Shown here piece after piece: positions 34,062 through 43,430 of a DNA stretch of 64,000 bases. Each line of letters starts with the position of its first letter. Position 1 is the first letter of the stretch. The position numbers and the translations under genes were made by a program. Origin of the DNA: an uncultured Lachnospiraceae bacterium (GTDB lineage: Bacteria > Bacillota > Clostridia > Lachnospirales > Lachnospiraceae); contig CAJTUC010000006.1 in the NCBI GenBank assembly GCA_910579395.1, positions 1-64,000 of the forward strand, read 5' to 3'. Under the pieces are notes generated by a model that was not told where the DNA came from, did not search any database, and saw nothing but the letters and a program-made list of their open reading frames with translations.

Positions 34062-34983
34062 GCGTGTATATGGTGTAATAGGAATTTCATCTATTATGGC
34101 GAACTGGAACGCGGATTTTTCGGGATATCCGAAGACGATTTCCGATGGCAGGACATTTGGAAGTGATAAGGCACTGAAATATCCCATGAAAAAGATGTGG
34201 GAAAATGAAGGGAAAAAAGTATTATATATCAAGTCCATGAAATTTGCCGAAAAAAAGGGTGAGGTCTCGCTTGTTCCGCGTTCACTGAAAGAACGGTATG
34301 ATTTTCTTTTTGGGGAAGAAACAAAGAACAGCAAAAAGATTTTAACGAATCTGATGACGGCCGTAGATGTGAAAAATTTTGGAGCGACTTATGCGGAGTC
34401 AGGAAATAATATTGCAATTACGGGGGCGGTACAGATCGGTCAGGGATTCAATGTTTATGACTTAACGGAGCCACAGGAACAGCAGATCTTATCACCTTTC
34501 AGAGATGCTTCCAAAGAAGGGGGAAGCGGTGAAGAAGCGAAAAATTCCACGCTTGGGACGAAAATCGTCAGTGATGAGGCACATTATTTCTATCCGTTTG
34601 CAATAAATCCTGCGGCGTACAAAGAATTGATAGAATTAGGTGTGACAGAAGGATATACGGAAGAGGATTACAGCAATTTCAAGCGTACTTCTTTAGTATG
34701 TGCCACCTCGTTTGCGACGAATGCAAAGGCGGGATGTGAAAATGAGTTTGCATTGTTTGTAGAGACAAAACATGATGTATATCTGCCCAATTTGACCCCC
34801 TATATCACGTTTCAAAAAGGGGAAGAGAAGAATATAATTTCCATATCCTGTGGTGAATTGTTAAAAGCATTAGGAGAAAATATTTTATCGGTCGAAATAT
34901 ATTATAATCCGGATACAACATGTTTACGTCAGGATGTGGAAACCGCAGGCGTATTCAATATTCTGACACAAAAAGCGATATAG
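34054..34983 (+). CDS. cas7: Cascade backbone subunit Cas7b (Csh2)
   Basis: 309 aa RAMP protein of the Csh2 family. It begins MNKRVYGVIGISSIMANWNA, with the family's GNNIAITGAVQIGQGFN and VSDEAHYFYPFA. Multiple copies coat the crRNA spacer and cleave nothing in type I. The start overlaps the cas8b end; the site GGAGGAGAAGGA lies within cas8b. It is followed 17 nt later by cas5. Confidence 0.93.
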   Translation: MNKRVYGVIGISSIMANWNADFSGYPKTISDGRTFGSDKALKYPMKKMWENEGKKVLYIKSMKFAEKKGEVSLVPRSLKERYDFLFGEETKNSKKILTNLMTAVDVKNFGATYAESGNNIAITGAVQIGQGFNVYDLTEPQEQQILSPFRDASKEGGSGEEAKNSTLGTKIVSDEAHYFYPFAINPAAYKELIELGVTEGYTEEDYSNFKRTSLVCATSFATNAKAGCENEFALFVETKHDVYLPNLTPYITFQKGEEKNIISISCGELLKALGENILSVEIYYNPDTTCLRQDVETAGVFNILTQKAI

Positions 34984-35000
34984 AAACTGAGGGAAAAACG

Positions 35001-35759
35001 ATGAAAGTCTTGTGTTTTACATTAAGTGGACGGACAGCCTTTTTTAAAAAACCGGAAGTAAATTCCTATGTTTATTTTACATATGGGAATATTCATAAAA
35101 TTGCTCTGCTCGGTATTTTTGGCGCAATTCTTGGATATGGAGGACATACACAGAAGTTTCAGCAGGCAGGAAGAAGTAAGAAGATAGAAGAAAGCTTTCC
35201 GGAATTTTATGAGAGGCTGGTTTCATTAAATATAGCGGTGATTCCCAATGCAGAGAATGGATTTATCCGAAAGAAAATCCAGAGTTTTAATAATTCCGTC
35301 GGATATGCTTCGGGTGAGCAGGGAGGCAATCTGATCGTAAAGGAGCAATGGTTGGAAGCACCGTCTTGGGAAGTTTATGTGCTGCTTGACTGTGAAGAGG
35401 CGGAAAAGCTGTGCGGAGCGATACAGGAAAGAAAGTGCGTTTATATGCCATATCTTGGGAAAAACGATCATTTTGCGGATATTTCTGACATCTATGTAAC
35501 AGAAGCGGAAGAAGTAAAAAGCGGAAAAGGAAAAATCAGTTCCCTGTTTCCGAAAGAGAACGGAGAATTTCAAGTGAGCGATGATTTTTGGGATGATGAA
35601 GAAGAGATGACCTTCAAGTATGAAGAGAAGCTTCCCATTCAATTAGACGCGTGGACAAATAACTATATTTTACAGAGCTTTGTTTATACGGATGCAGTCA
35701 TTGCATGGGAAAGTCAGAAAGTGTGCCGTATTAAAGATAAAAATATCATGTTTTATTAA
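35001..35759 (+). CDS. cas5: Cascade subunit Cas5b
   Basis: 252 aa. N terminus MKVLCFTLSGRTAFFKKPEV and the YVYFTYGNIHKIALLGIFGAILGYGG segment fit Cas5 of type I-B. It binds the 5' handle of the crRNA and caps the complex. ATG 35001 follows GAGGGAAAAACG; the longer frame upstream overlaps cas7 and lacks a site. It precedes cas3. Confidence 0.92.
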   Translation: MKVLCFTLSGRTAFFKKPEVNSYVYFTYGNIHKIALLGIFGAILGYGGHTQKFQQAGRSKKIEESFPEFYERLVSLNIAVIPNAENGFIRKKIQSFNNSVGYASGEQGGNLIVKEQWLEAPSWEVYVLLDCEEAEKLCGAIQERKCVYMPYLGKNDHFADISDIYVTEAEEVKSGKGKISSLFPKENGEFQVSDDFWDDEEEMTFKYEEKLPIQLDAWTNNYILQSFVYTDAVIAWESQKVCRIKDKNIMFY

Positions 35760-35781
35760 ATGATCAGAAAGAGTGGGAAGG

Positions 35782-38370
35782 ATGATGAAAGGTACTTTCG
35801 GACAAATCGATTTTATAGACGTGAATCAAATTATAAAAAATCCTGAATTATATTATGCACATAAGGACGGAAAGAAAAAAGCGTGGGAAACGCTTGAGGA
35901 ACATACAGTGCTCTGCGAACGATATTTTTCACAGATTTATGAGCACAAAAAAATAGGGAAACAGATACGGCTTTTTCAGAAAGAATATCTGGGAGAAGCT
36001 CATAAAGAAGCAGAAATGCTGATGGAGGAAATGCTATGGAATATTGTTACTTTTCATGATATCGGAAAGCACAATCCCAATTTTCAAAGAAACGTATTGG
36101 AAAGAAAAGACGTAGAAAAAAACCCGTCCTACCGTGCTGCCGGGAACAGTCATTCCATTCTGTCTTCTGTTCTGTATATGGATCATTATGATAAAAGAAT
36201 CAGAGAATCGGGTGGTAAACTGGAGAAAAAACTATGTGCCCTGCTATTGTGCAATGCTTATGCCATTGCAAGACACCATAGTGGACTGATTTCTTTAAAG
36301 GATTTTATAGAAAGTCTGCTGTATGGATGTAATAGAGAGATTGTGGAAATTTTTCAGCAGGAATCTTTTAACAATGTTTATGCAGAAGCCTTTACGTTAA
36401 ATAAAGAAAGATTGAAAAAATTTGCAATACTGATCGAGAATATGCAGAAAATACAGACCAAAAAGCAGGGAATCTGGTTATATTTTTACGGAAGGCTCTC
36501 CTATTCTATGCTGGTAACTTCCGATTATTATGCGACTTCTGCGTTTATGTCCGGCACAAAGATGGAAAAGGAAGCATTCTCGCCCAATCTGCTTTCTCAC
36601 TTTGCGGAGATTCATCAACAGACAAAAGTAAATCAAGCGATTCGTGAGTATGAATTAAAGACATATCCGATGAATTCGGAACAGTTAAAAGCGGAAACGC
36701 AGATCAATGTATTGCGAAATGAGATTTTTCTGGACGCTGAGAGGGCGCTGCAAATGGGGGCCGGAAAAAATATTTTTTATTTAGAAGCGCCGACGGGCAG
36801 CGGAAAAAGCAACATGGCCGTTCATTTGAGCCTGCAGATGGCGAAGAAAGATGAGAGATTAAACAAGATATATTATGTATATCCATTTAATACTCTGGTC
36901 GAGCAGAATCAGGAAATATTACATGAGGTTTTCAAAGAGTATCCTGAAATATGGAACGAAATTGCCGTTATTAATTCAATCACACCTGTCAAATGCGTGC
37001 AAAACGGGCGAAATAAAGACGAAGCAGAGGAAAAGAACGATTACTATGAAAAAGCCTTGCTGAACAGGCAGTTTTTGAATTATTCCATGGTTTTAACGAC
37101 ACATATCAGTTTTTTCGATACGCTCTTTGGAGACAGCAAAGAGTCTGCTTTTGCATTTCATCAATTAGCAGGCAGTATTGTTGTTTTGGATGAAATTCAA
37201 AGTTATAGAAATGAAGTCTGGGGAGAAATCATTACTTTTTTGACTGAATTGACTGAATTTCTGCATATGAAGATCATTATCATGTCTGCAACTTTACCAA
37301 ATTTGGAAATCTTAAAAGAAAAATCAGAGCGGGCCTGCTATTTGGTTCCGGAACGAAAAAAATATTTTGGACATCCATGTTTTAAAGAGAGGGTTGCAAT
37401 AAGTGATGCACTCTTGAAAGAAACTTTAACGATGGAAAGCCTGTATCAGCATATGAAGCAGAATTGCGGAAAGCATAAAAAAATACTAGTGGAATTTATC
37501 AAAAAGGACCGCGCAGAAGAATTTTACCGTATGTGCAAAGAAGATGAAGAGATAGAAGAAAAAATATTCTGTATGACGGGTGATGACAGTATTTTTGAAC
37601 GGAAAAAGATCATTGGAGAAATCAAAAAGAAAGATACCCCGATCATCCTGATCTCTACGCAGGTGATAGAGGCAGGGATGGATATTGACATGGATATCGG
37701 TTATAAAAATATTGGAAAAATGGATAGCGAAGAACAATTTCTTGGAAGAATTAACCGTTCTTACAGTAAGGGGCGAACCGGAATTGTTTATTTTTTTCAG
37801 ATAGATGAGCCGAAGAAGATTTATAACAACGATATCCGTGTTGGATGGAATTTTCTGATAACGCAGCCGGAAATTTGGGAGATGCTCAAAACAAAAGATT
37901 TTGAAAGCTATTATCAAAAAGTATTGGAAATATGGAAAAAGAATTATGCTGAGAGGACTGCGGAAAACTTTTTTTCGGAACAGGTAATGCAGCTTCATTT
38001 TCCGAAAGTTAAAAAGTGGATGCAGTTAATTGACGAAAAGTTTCTGAGCATATCTGTGTATCTGGGAAGAGTGCTTTGGGATGAAGAGAGCGGAGAACTC
38101 ATTGACGGGAACGCGATATGGAAGGAATATGAAGAACTACTGCGGGATGCATCGATGGGCTACGCGGAAAAAACAATTAAGTTGTCGGCTGTTATGGCAA
38201 AGATGAACTGTTTTATTTATCAGGTCCGCCAGAAGCAGATACAAGTCAGCTTTGATGAACAAATCGGTGAACTGTTTTATATTCAGGACGGTGAAAAATA
38301 TTTTAAAGACGGAAGATTGAATCGGGCAATGATACAGGGGCAGTTGGGGGATGGCATAGATTTCATATAA
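35782..38370 (+). CDS. cas3: CRISPR nuclease-helicase Cas3
   Basis: 862 aa with both activities in one chain. The HD nuclease (about 1-260) has LEEHTV and His92-Asp93 in VTFHDIGKHNPNF plus ARHHSG. The SF2 helicase has Walker A APTGSGKSNMAVHL (Lys342), the DEAD-box-type LDEIQ, motif III MSATLP, motif V ISTQVIEAGMDIDMD and motif VI QFLGRINRSYSKGR. It degrades DNA marked by Cascade. Starts at 35773 (GTG), 35782 and 35785 (ATG) are all near GGGAAGG; they differ by four residues. Confidence 0.96.
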   Translation: MMKGTFGQIDFIDVNQIIKNPELYYAHKDGKKKAWETLEEHTVLCERYFSQIYEHKKIGKQIRLFQKEYLGEAHKEAEMLMEEMLWNIVTFHDIGKHNPNFQRNVLERKDVEKNPSYRAAGNSHSILSSVLYMDHYDKRIRESGGKLEKKLCALLLCNAYAIARHHSGLISLKDFIESLLYGCNREIVEIFQQESFNNVYAEAFTLNKERLKKFAILIENMQKIQTKKQGIWLYFYGRLSYSMLVTSDYYATSAFMSGTKMEKEAFSPNLLSHFAEIHQQTKVNQAIREYELKTYPMNSEQLKAETQINVLRNEIFLDAERALQMGAGKNIFYLEAPTGSGKSNMAVHLSLQMAKKDERLNKIYYVYPFNTLVEQNQEILHEVFKEYPEIWNEIAVINSITPVKCVQNGRNKDEAEEKNDYYEKALLNRQFLNYSMVLTTHISFFDTLFGDSKESAFAFHQLAGSIVVLDEIQSYRNEVWGEIITFLTELTEFLHMKIIIMSATLPNLEILKEKSERACYLVPERKKYFGHPCFKERVAISDALLKETLTMESLYQHMKQNCGKHKKILVEFIKKDRAEEFYRMCKEDEEIEEKIFCMTGDDSIFERKKIIGEIKKKDTPIILISTQVIEAGMDIDMDIGYKNIGKMDSEEQFLGRINRSYSKGRTGIVYFFQIDEPKKIYNNDIRVGWNFLITQPEIWEMLKTKDFESYYQKVLEIWKKNYAERTAENFFSEQVMQLHFPKVKKWMQLIDEKFLSISVYLGRVLWDEESGELIDGNAIWKEYEELLRDASMGYAEKTIKLSAVMAKMNCFIYQVRQKQIQVSFDEQIGELFYIQDGEKYFKDGRLNRAMIQGQLGDGIDFI

Positions 38371-38382
38371 GAGGTGAGGAAA

Positions 38383-38874
38383 ATGCGTGTAAACGGTACA
38401 TTGATCAACTATTATTTTCATTGTAAACGACAGTGTTATCTGCATGGAAATCGTTTGAATCTGGAAGATAACAGCGAACAGGTAAAAATAGGAAAAGCAC
38501 TGCATGAAGAAAAAAGTGAAAAAGATAATGCAGAAATTGCGCTGGATAATATCCGACTGGACAGACTGACAGATGAATACCTCACAGAAATGAAAAAGTC
38601 GGATGCGGATATCGATGCGGCAAAATGGCAGCTTCTATTTTATCTGAAAGTGTTAAAAGACAAAGGCATTTTGCGAAAAGGAAAGTTGGAGTTTGCCGAA
38701 AAAGGAAAAAGCGATAAAAAAATATTATATTTTGAATTGACCGGGGATGCAGAGGAAGAATTGCAGAAATATACGCAGGAAATCGAGGATTTGTTAGAGC
38801 AGCCGGCGGTACCGGAAGTCACAAAGAAAGCCGGATGTAAAAAATGCGCATATTATGAATACTGTTACATATAG
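38383..38874 (+). CDS. cas4: CRISPR adaptation protein Cas4
   Basis: 163 aa RecB-like nuclease. One iron-sulfur Cys is in NYYFHCKRQCYLHG, and the last three are in the C-terminal GCKKCAYYEYCYI. The active-site core IRLDRLTDEYLTEMKKSDAD and QLLFYLKVLKDKGI fit Cas4. It trims prespacers and selects PAMs with Cas1-Cas2. ATG 38383 follows GAGGTGAGG. It lies 12 nt after cas3 and 14 before cas1. Confidence 0.93.
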   Translation: MRVNGTLINYYFHCKRQCYLHGNRLNLEDNSEQVKIGKALHEEKSEKDNAEIALDNIRLDRLTDEYLTEMKKSDADIDAAKWQLLFYLKVLKDKGILRKGKLEFAEKGKSDKKILYFELTGDAEEELQKYTQEIEDLLEQPAVPEVTKKAGCKKCAYYEYCYI

Positions 38875-38888
38875 GAGAAAATTTCGCT

Positions 38889-39887
38889 ATGGGAAGTACA
38901 AGATATATTACATCGATGGGTGAGTTAACAAGAAAGGATAATTCTCTTTGTTTTCGTAAGAACGATAAAAATATTTATATTCCAATTGAAAATACTAAAG
39001 AAATTTATTGTTTGAATGAAGTAACAATCAACACAAAATTACTGGATTTTTTGTCTAAAAATCATGTAGTAGTGCATTTCTTTAATTATTATGAAGGATA
39101 CAGCGGTACATTTTATCCAAGAGATCATTATATGAGCGGAAGATTGTTGATAAAGCAGGTGGAAGCATTTCAGGACAAACGACTTGTAATCGCAAAGGCT
39201 ATTGTAAAAGGCATCGGCGAAAATATCTACGAGGTATTGTATCATTATTATAAGCATGATAAAAAAGGCGTAAAAGAAACATTAGACTGGATCAGAAAAG
39301 AATTTTATTCTCGGATTCAGGAAATGGAGAATGTGAAATCGCTGATGACTTTGGAAGGGGAAGTCTGGAGCAGATTTTATAGAGATTTTGAGCATTTTTT
39401 GCCTGAAGATTTTTTGATGAATAAAAGAGTCAGAAGACCGCCGGATAATCCCATGAATGCAATGGTATCTTTTGGAAATACCCTGTTGTATGGAAAAACG
39501 ATTTCTGCCATCTATCAAACGCATTTAGACCAGCGGATCAGTTATCTGCATGAGCCGTCAGAAGGCAGGTTTTCTTTGAGTCTGGACATGAGTGAAGTAT
39601 TCAAACCAGTGATTGTATATCGGACTATTTTTGATCTGGTCAATAATCGAAAAATCCAGGTGGCAAAACATTTCGAGAAAAAATTGAATTATTGCCTTCT
39701 GAACGAGACAGGGAGAAAAATATTTATTGAGGCATTTGAAGGAAGAATGGAGTCAGTATATCAGCATTCCGTATTAAAACGTAAAGTTACTTATCGAACG
39801 GCCCTGAAATTGGATTGCTATAAACTTATAAAATATATTTTGGAAGAAAAAGAGTTTGTGCCGTTTTCCTTGAAGGGAGGGGTATAG
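38889..39887 (+). CDS. cas1: CRISPR integrase Cas1
   Basis: 332 aa. N-terminal beta domain (YIPIENTKEIYCLNEVTINT, FFNYYEGYSGTFYPRD) and C-terminal helical catalytic domain with the conserved Glu in MTLEGEVWSRFY, His in QHSVLKRK and the acidic group in FEGRME. It integrates new spacers with Cas2. The stop overlaps the cas2 GTG start by one base, so the two are coupled. Confidence 0.97.
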   Translation: MGSTRYITSMGELTRKDNSLCFRKNDKNIYIPIENTKEIYCLNEVTINTKLLDFLSKNHVVVHFFNYYEGYSGTFYPRDHYMSGRLLIKQVEAFQDKRLVIAKAIVKGIGENIYEVLYHYYKHDKKGVKETLDWIRKEFYSRIQEMENVKSLMTLEGEVWSRFYRDFEHFLPEDFLMNKRVRRPPDNPMNAMVSFGNTLLYGKTISAIYQTHLDQRISYLHEPSEGRFSLSLDMSEVFKPVIVYRTIFDLVNNRKIQVAKHFEKKLNYCLLNETGRKIFIEAFEGRMESVYQHSVLKRKVTYRTALKLDCYKLIKYILEEKEFVPFSLKGGV

Positions 39888-40183
39888 TGGCTAATAAAGA
39901 AAAAATGAATTATAATTATGCTTTTGTTTTTTATGATGTGAACGAAAAAAGAGTGCAAAAGGTGTTTAAAGTATGTAAAAAATATTTATCGCATTATCAG
40001 AACTCTGTGTTTCGGGGTGAGATGTCACCATCGAAACTGTTACGACTTAAAAACGATCTGCAGGCGGTTATTCATAAGGATGAAGATTTTATATGTATTA
40101 TTAAATTGATGAATGATAATGTATTCGGGGAGGAAGTTCTTGGAAAGAACGACAAGGAGAATGGCGAGAGTTTGTTCTTATAA
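39887..40183 (+). CDS. cas2: CRISPR adaptation protein Cas2
   Basis: 98 aa. NYAFVFYDVNEKRVQKVFKV has the family beta1 with its Asp; HYQNSVFRGEMSPSKLLRL and FICIIKLMNDN follow. GTG 39887 is preceded by GGGAGGGG at 4 nt; an in-frame ATG at 39905 is an alternative and gives the commoner N terminus. It bridges the two Cas1 dimers. It is the last cas gene and abuts the array leader. Confidence 0.95.
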   Translation: MANKEKMNYNYAFVFYDVNEKRVQKVFKVCKKYLSHYQNSVFRGEMSPSKLLRLKNDLQAVIHKDEDFICIIKLMNDNVFGEEVLGKNDKENGESLFL

Positions 40184-40358
40184 AGTACCAGCCGCCAATA
40201 CAGGTGAAATGCAGAAGACTGCTGTAAATACAGAACATTTGGGCTTTGGGGAGTCAAAAGGAAATATAAAGCGAAGCACTTGGGAAAATATGGAGAAAAT
40301 CTTGTGAAATAGAGGAAATATTTATATAATGGAAATGAGGAATGGCGGAAATACGTTG
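40184..40358 (+). promoter_or_regulatory. CRISPR leader with array promoter
   Basis: 175 bp of AT-rich, non-coding DNA between cas2 and the first repeat. A promoter is visible: TTGTGA (40302-40307), 17-nt spacer, TATAAT (40325-40330). Transcription would begin about 20 nt before repeat 1. The leader side is fixed by the perfect first repeat here and the decayed repeat at the far end. Confidence 0.8.
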
Positions 40359-40960
40359 GATAAATAAGAACATGAGATGTATTTGAATAGGATATCAGGA
40401 ACAGAAGGGCTTTCAGAACTGCGATAAATAAGAACATGAGATGTATTTGAATGTTTATTGCGACGTGGCAAAACAATTACGACCAGGCGATAAATAAGAA
40501 CATGAGATGTATTTGAATATTATTCCGTTGTGATAGGATACATCAATTCCTTTCAGATAAATAAGAACATGAGATGTATTTGAATCCTGTGGCAGCATCC
40601 GTCCAGAAGAAATCTTTTTCGGATAAATAAGAACATGAGATGTATTTGAATGATTGACAGCTACAACACCGCCGCTATGGAGAGCAGAGATAAATAAGAA
40701 CATGAGATGTATTTGAATTGCAGAAGACCCAGTGCGGAACGGAAGCGAGTACGATAAATAAGAACATGAGATGTATTTGAATGACGTTACTTTAAGGCTA
40801 CCAAGGCTACTATGGCTAGATAAATAAGAACATGAGATGTATTTGAATAAAGACGTTTCTTCCGTTCCGGATTCTATTTCTGATAAATAAGAACATGAGA
40901 TGTATTTGAATTCATCCGACTTTCTTCCGATATTGAAGAGAATGTCGATAAATAAGAACA
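40359..40960 (+). CRISPR. Type I-B CRISPR array, nine spacers
   Basis: Nine identical 30-nt repeats start at 40359, 40423, 40489, 40556, 40622, 40689, 40753, 40819 and 40882. A decayed tenth begins at 40947 (first 14 bases intact). The repeat begins GATAAATAAG, has a small stem ACAT-GAG-ATGT and ends ATTTGAAT, the expected 8-nt 5' handle of the crRNA. Spacers are 34, 36, 37, 36, 37, 34, 36, 33 and 35 nt. No spacer was seen to match elsewhere in the window. Perfect repeats and intact cas1-cas2-cas4 suggest a functional array. Confidence 0.98.
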
Positions 40961-41380
40961 AGATATATATCATCGGATTTGTAAGTGCAGTTGAAGCAAA
41001 AGACCAAGAATCAAGGGGAAAACATATGAGTTGAGGGATAGGACTATGTAATAGTAACTAAGAAGGAACAAATCAAATGTTTCGGATTTTTCAATAAAAA
41101 TATAGCAAATTTGCATCAACAAGTAGAGAATATATTTTCTCATTTATTTTAAAACTTATAATGTTCTAAGGATAAAAACAAGGGATGAAAATATTGTTAT
41201 GTCCAGGGCACTGATGTTATAATACAAAAAAGTGATAATACTGAAGATTCAGGGAGAAAAGAGCAGTCAGATACATGATTGATGATGTGAACAAAGATGC
41301 CTGTCGGGAACCGAGAGATAGAGATGAATTCCATGCTGCTTCATCCTATAAAATCTTATAAAATCAAGCAAAAATAATAC
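40961..41380 (+). other. Intergenic stretch between the array and rplS, with one promoter-like site
   Basis: About 420 AT-rich bases without a convincing gene. A promoter-like site TTGTTA (41194-41199), 18-nt spacer, TATAAT (41218-41223) with extended -10 TGT would transcribe toward rplS or a small RNA. No strong hairpin or terminator was found. The stretch may be what remains of the right-hand boundary of the inserted locus. Confidence 0.5.
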
Positions 41381-41490
41381 TTGCATTTTCCCCCTCAATA
41401 TGATAAATTATTACTGTTGCGAATAAGATGGTCCTCTGTTACAGAATGTATTAAGAACATCCAGATGATGAAAGGAGCATAGTTATAGAT
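41381..41490 (+). promoter_or_regulatory. rplS promoter and 5' leader
   Basis: TTGCAT (41381-41386), 17-nt spacer, TAAATT (41404-41409) with an extended -10 TGA. A leader of about 75 nt follows, containing ATGTATTAAGAACAT (a short inverted repeat) and ending in AAAGGAG before ATG 41491. L19 leaders in Firmicutes can be autoregulatory, but I could not match a known consensus by eye. Confidence 0.55.
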
Positions 41491-41838
41491 ATGAATGAGA
41501 TTATTAAAGAAATTGAGGCCGCTCAGGTAAAAGAGAAGGTTGATGAATTCAGAGTAGGTGACACGGTTAAAGTCTATGGCAAGATTAAAGAGGGAAACCG
41601 CGAGAGAATCCAGATTTTTGAGGGAACCGTATTAAAGAGACAGGGCGGAAGCAATCGCGAGACTTTTACGGTAAGAAAGATATCAAACGGTATTGGTGTT
41701 GAGAAAACATGGCCTCTCCATTCTCCGAATGTTGAGAAGATTGAAGTAGTAAGAAGAGGTAAGGTAAGACGTGCGAAATTGAACTACTTAAGAGAGCGCG
41801 TTGGTAAGAAAGCAAAAGTAAAAGAACTGGTAAAATAA
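41491..41838 (+). CDS. rplS: Ribosomal protein L19
   Basis: 115 aa. FRVGDTVKVYGKIKEGNRERIQIFEG and TFTVRKISNGIGVEKTWPLHSPNVEKIEV are diagnostic. It sits at the 30S-50S interface. The length is standard. It is cut off from trmD by about 10 kb of CRISPR-Cas DNA and is given its own promoter and terminator. Confidence 0.99.
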   Translation: MNEIIKEIEAAQVKEKVDEFRVGDTVKVYGKIKEGNRERIQIFEGTVLKRQGGSNRETFTVRKISNGIGVEKTWPLHSPNVEKIEVVRRGKVRRAKLNYLRERVGKKAKVKELVK

Positions 41839-41851
41839 GAGTGAATGCGGA

Positions 41852-41886
41852 CAGTTACCTTGAAGAGATTTAAGGTAACTGTTTTT
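41852..41886 (+). terminator. Terminator after rplS
   Basis: CAGTTACCTT (41852-41861) pairs perfectly with AAGGTAACTG (41872-41881), a 10-nt loop between, then TTTTT. Confidence 0.92.
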
Positions 41887-41943
41887 GCACTATCTGAGAA
41901 TGCACTGAAAAATAGTTAAAATACAGATAGAAGAGGTAATAAA

Positions 41944-42528
41944 TTGGCAAGAAGAAAAGGTCTGCACTTTTATCAGAAAGAAAAGAAAATAAATTCTTCT
42001 CTTTTGAAGGATATTTTTGAAATGATGATTGGGACCTTCGTCGTTGTTTTTCTGGCAGTTGCACTGACTTATTTTGTCGGCATGAGAACAAGTGTGATTG
42101 GAGATTCCATGGAGCCGGCTTTGAATAATGGTCAGGAAATTCTGATCAATCGTTTTTTATATAAGTTATCCTCACCAAAGAGGGGGGATGTCGTTGTTTT
42201 TTTGCCGAATGGGAATCAGAATACGCACTATTATGTGAAAAGAATTATTGCCCTGCCAGGGGAAACAATACAGATTATAAACGGAAAGGTTTATATAGAC
42301 GGAGAATTACTGGAAGAAGACGAACGATATGATAAGATAATCGACCCGGGTATTGCCGGAAATGAGATAACTCTGGCCGGAAATGAATATTTTGTCCTGG
42401 GCGATAACCGAAACAGTAGTGAAGACAGCCGTTCAGGTAATATCGGACCGATTGAAAAAAACACTATCATAGGCAAAGCATGGTTCCATCTGAAAGACAA
42501 AGAAGGAGAAATCGGGTTTGTCGAATAG
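41944..42528 (+). CDS. lepB: Signal peptidase I (first of two)
   Basis: 194 aa. Basic N terminus, one membrane segment at about 28-47 (MIGTFVVVFLAVALTYFVGM), catalytic Ser in GDSMEPAL and Lys in YYVKRIIALPGE; GDNRNSSEDSR near the C terminus. It removes signal peptides at the outer membrane face. TTG 41944 is the start, placed 7 nt after AGAGGT; the next ATG would remove the basic N terminus. A second paralogue lies at 43431, with rbgA between. Confidence 0.95.
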   Translation: MARRKGLHFYQKEKKINSSLLKDIFEMMIGTFVVVFLAVALTYFVGMRTSVIGDSMEPALNNGQEILINRFLYKLSSPKRGDVVVFLPNGNQNTHYYVKRIIALPGETIQIINGKVYIDGELLEEDERYDKIIDPGIAGNEITLAGNEYFVLGDNRNSSEDSRSGNIGPIEKNTIIGKAWFHLKDKEGEIGFVE

Positions 42529-42552
42529 GAAGAAGAAAGGAGCGCAGAGAGG

Positions 42553-43407
42553 ATGAACTATCAATGGTATCCCGGTCATATGACGAAAGCGAAACGTATG
42601 ATGCAGGAAAATATCAAATTAATTGATTTGGTAATAGAACTTGTGGATGCAAGGATTCCTTTGAGCAGCCGTAACCCGGATATCGATGAGCTCGGAAAGA
42701 ATAAGGCCCGATTGATTCTGCTCAATAAAGCCGATCTGGCGGATGATGTCTGTAACAAAGAATGGATTGCTTATTTTAAGAAACGGGGCTTTCATGTGTT
42801 GGAAATCAATGCAAAGGCTGGAAGCGGAATCAAAGGTGTTCAGGGGGCGGTCAGAGAGGCCTGCCGGGAAAAGATCGAAAGGGATAGAAGAAAAGGAATC
42901 GTGAACAGGCCGGTACGGGCTATCGTTGTCGGCATTCCAAATGTGGGAAAATCCACTTTTATTAATTCCATAGCGGGTAAGGCATGTACAAAAACCGGAA
43001 ATAAGCCGGGTGTTACGAAGGGAAAACAGTGGATTCGTCTGAACAGAGAATTGGAACTGCTGGACACGCCTGGAATTCTGTGGCCGAGATTCGACAATCA
43101 GGAGGTTGGAAGAAATCTTGCCTTTATCGGTTCCATGAACGATGAAATTTTGCAAAAGACAGAACTTACAATAGACTTGATAGGTTGTTTGATGATAAAC
43201 TATAAAAAGGAACTTGCGGCACGTTACCAGTTCCCGGAAGAAGCGGAGACACCGCTTCAAGTTTATGAACATATTTGTGAGAGCAGAAAATGCTATAAAA
43301 AGGGCGGAGAAATCGATTATGAGAAAGGCGCCCTGCTTTTATTAGATGATTTCAGGAGCGGGAGAATCGGGAGGATTACGCTGGAGCGGCCTGAGGAAAG
43401 CGCATAA
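42553..43407 (+). CDS. rbgA: Ribosome biogenesis GTPase RbgA (YlqF)
   Basis: 284 aa circularly permuted GTPase. The order is G4 LLNKADL, then G1 GIPNVGKSTFINSIAG, then G3 LDTPGILWP. The N terminus NYQWYPGHMTKAKRMM is diagnostic. It is needed for late 50S assembly in Firmicutes. The site is GAAAGGAG. It is in its usual place after rplS, here with signal peptidase genes either side. Confidence 0.97.
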   Translation: MNYQWYPGHMTKAKRMMQENIKLIDLVIELVDARIPLSSRNPDIDELGKNKARLILLNKADLADDVCNKEWIAYFKKRGFHVLEINAKAGSGIKGVQGAVREACREKIERDRRKGIVNRPVRAIVVGIPNVGKSTFINSIAGKACTKTGNKPGVTKGKQWIRLNRELELLDTPGILWPRFDNQEVGRNLAFIGSMNDEILQKTELTIDLIGCLMINYKKELAARYQFPEEAETPLQVYEHICESRKCYKKGGEIDYEKGALLLLDDFRSGRIGRITLERPEESA

Positions 43408-43430
43408 ATTGGCGGAATTGAGGTTATCGG

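Noticed and set aside
40455..40973. 172-residue minus-strand frame with repeated FKYISCSYLS
   Set aside because: The repeated peptide is the CRISPR repeat translated; the frame stays open only because of repeat spacing.
41449..41470. TTAAGAACATCCAGATG in the rplS leader resembling the CRISPR repeat core
   Set aside because: Only about 14 bases align and only with a 2-base insertion in the stem; AT-rich leaders give such matches by chance, so a right-boundary repeat relic is not claimed.
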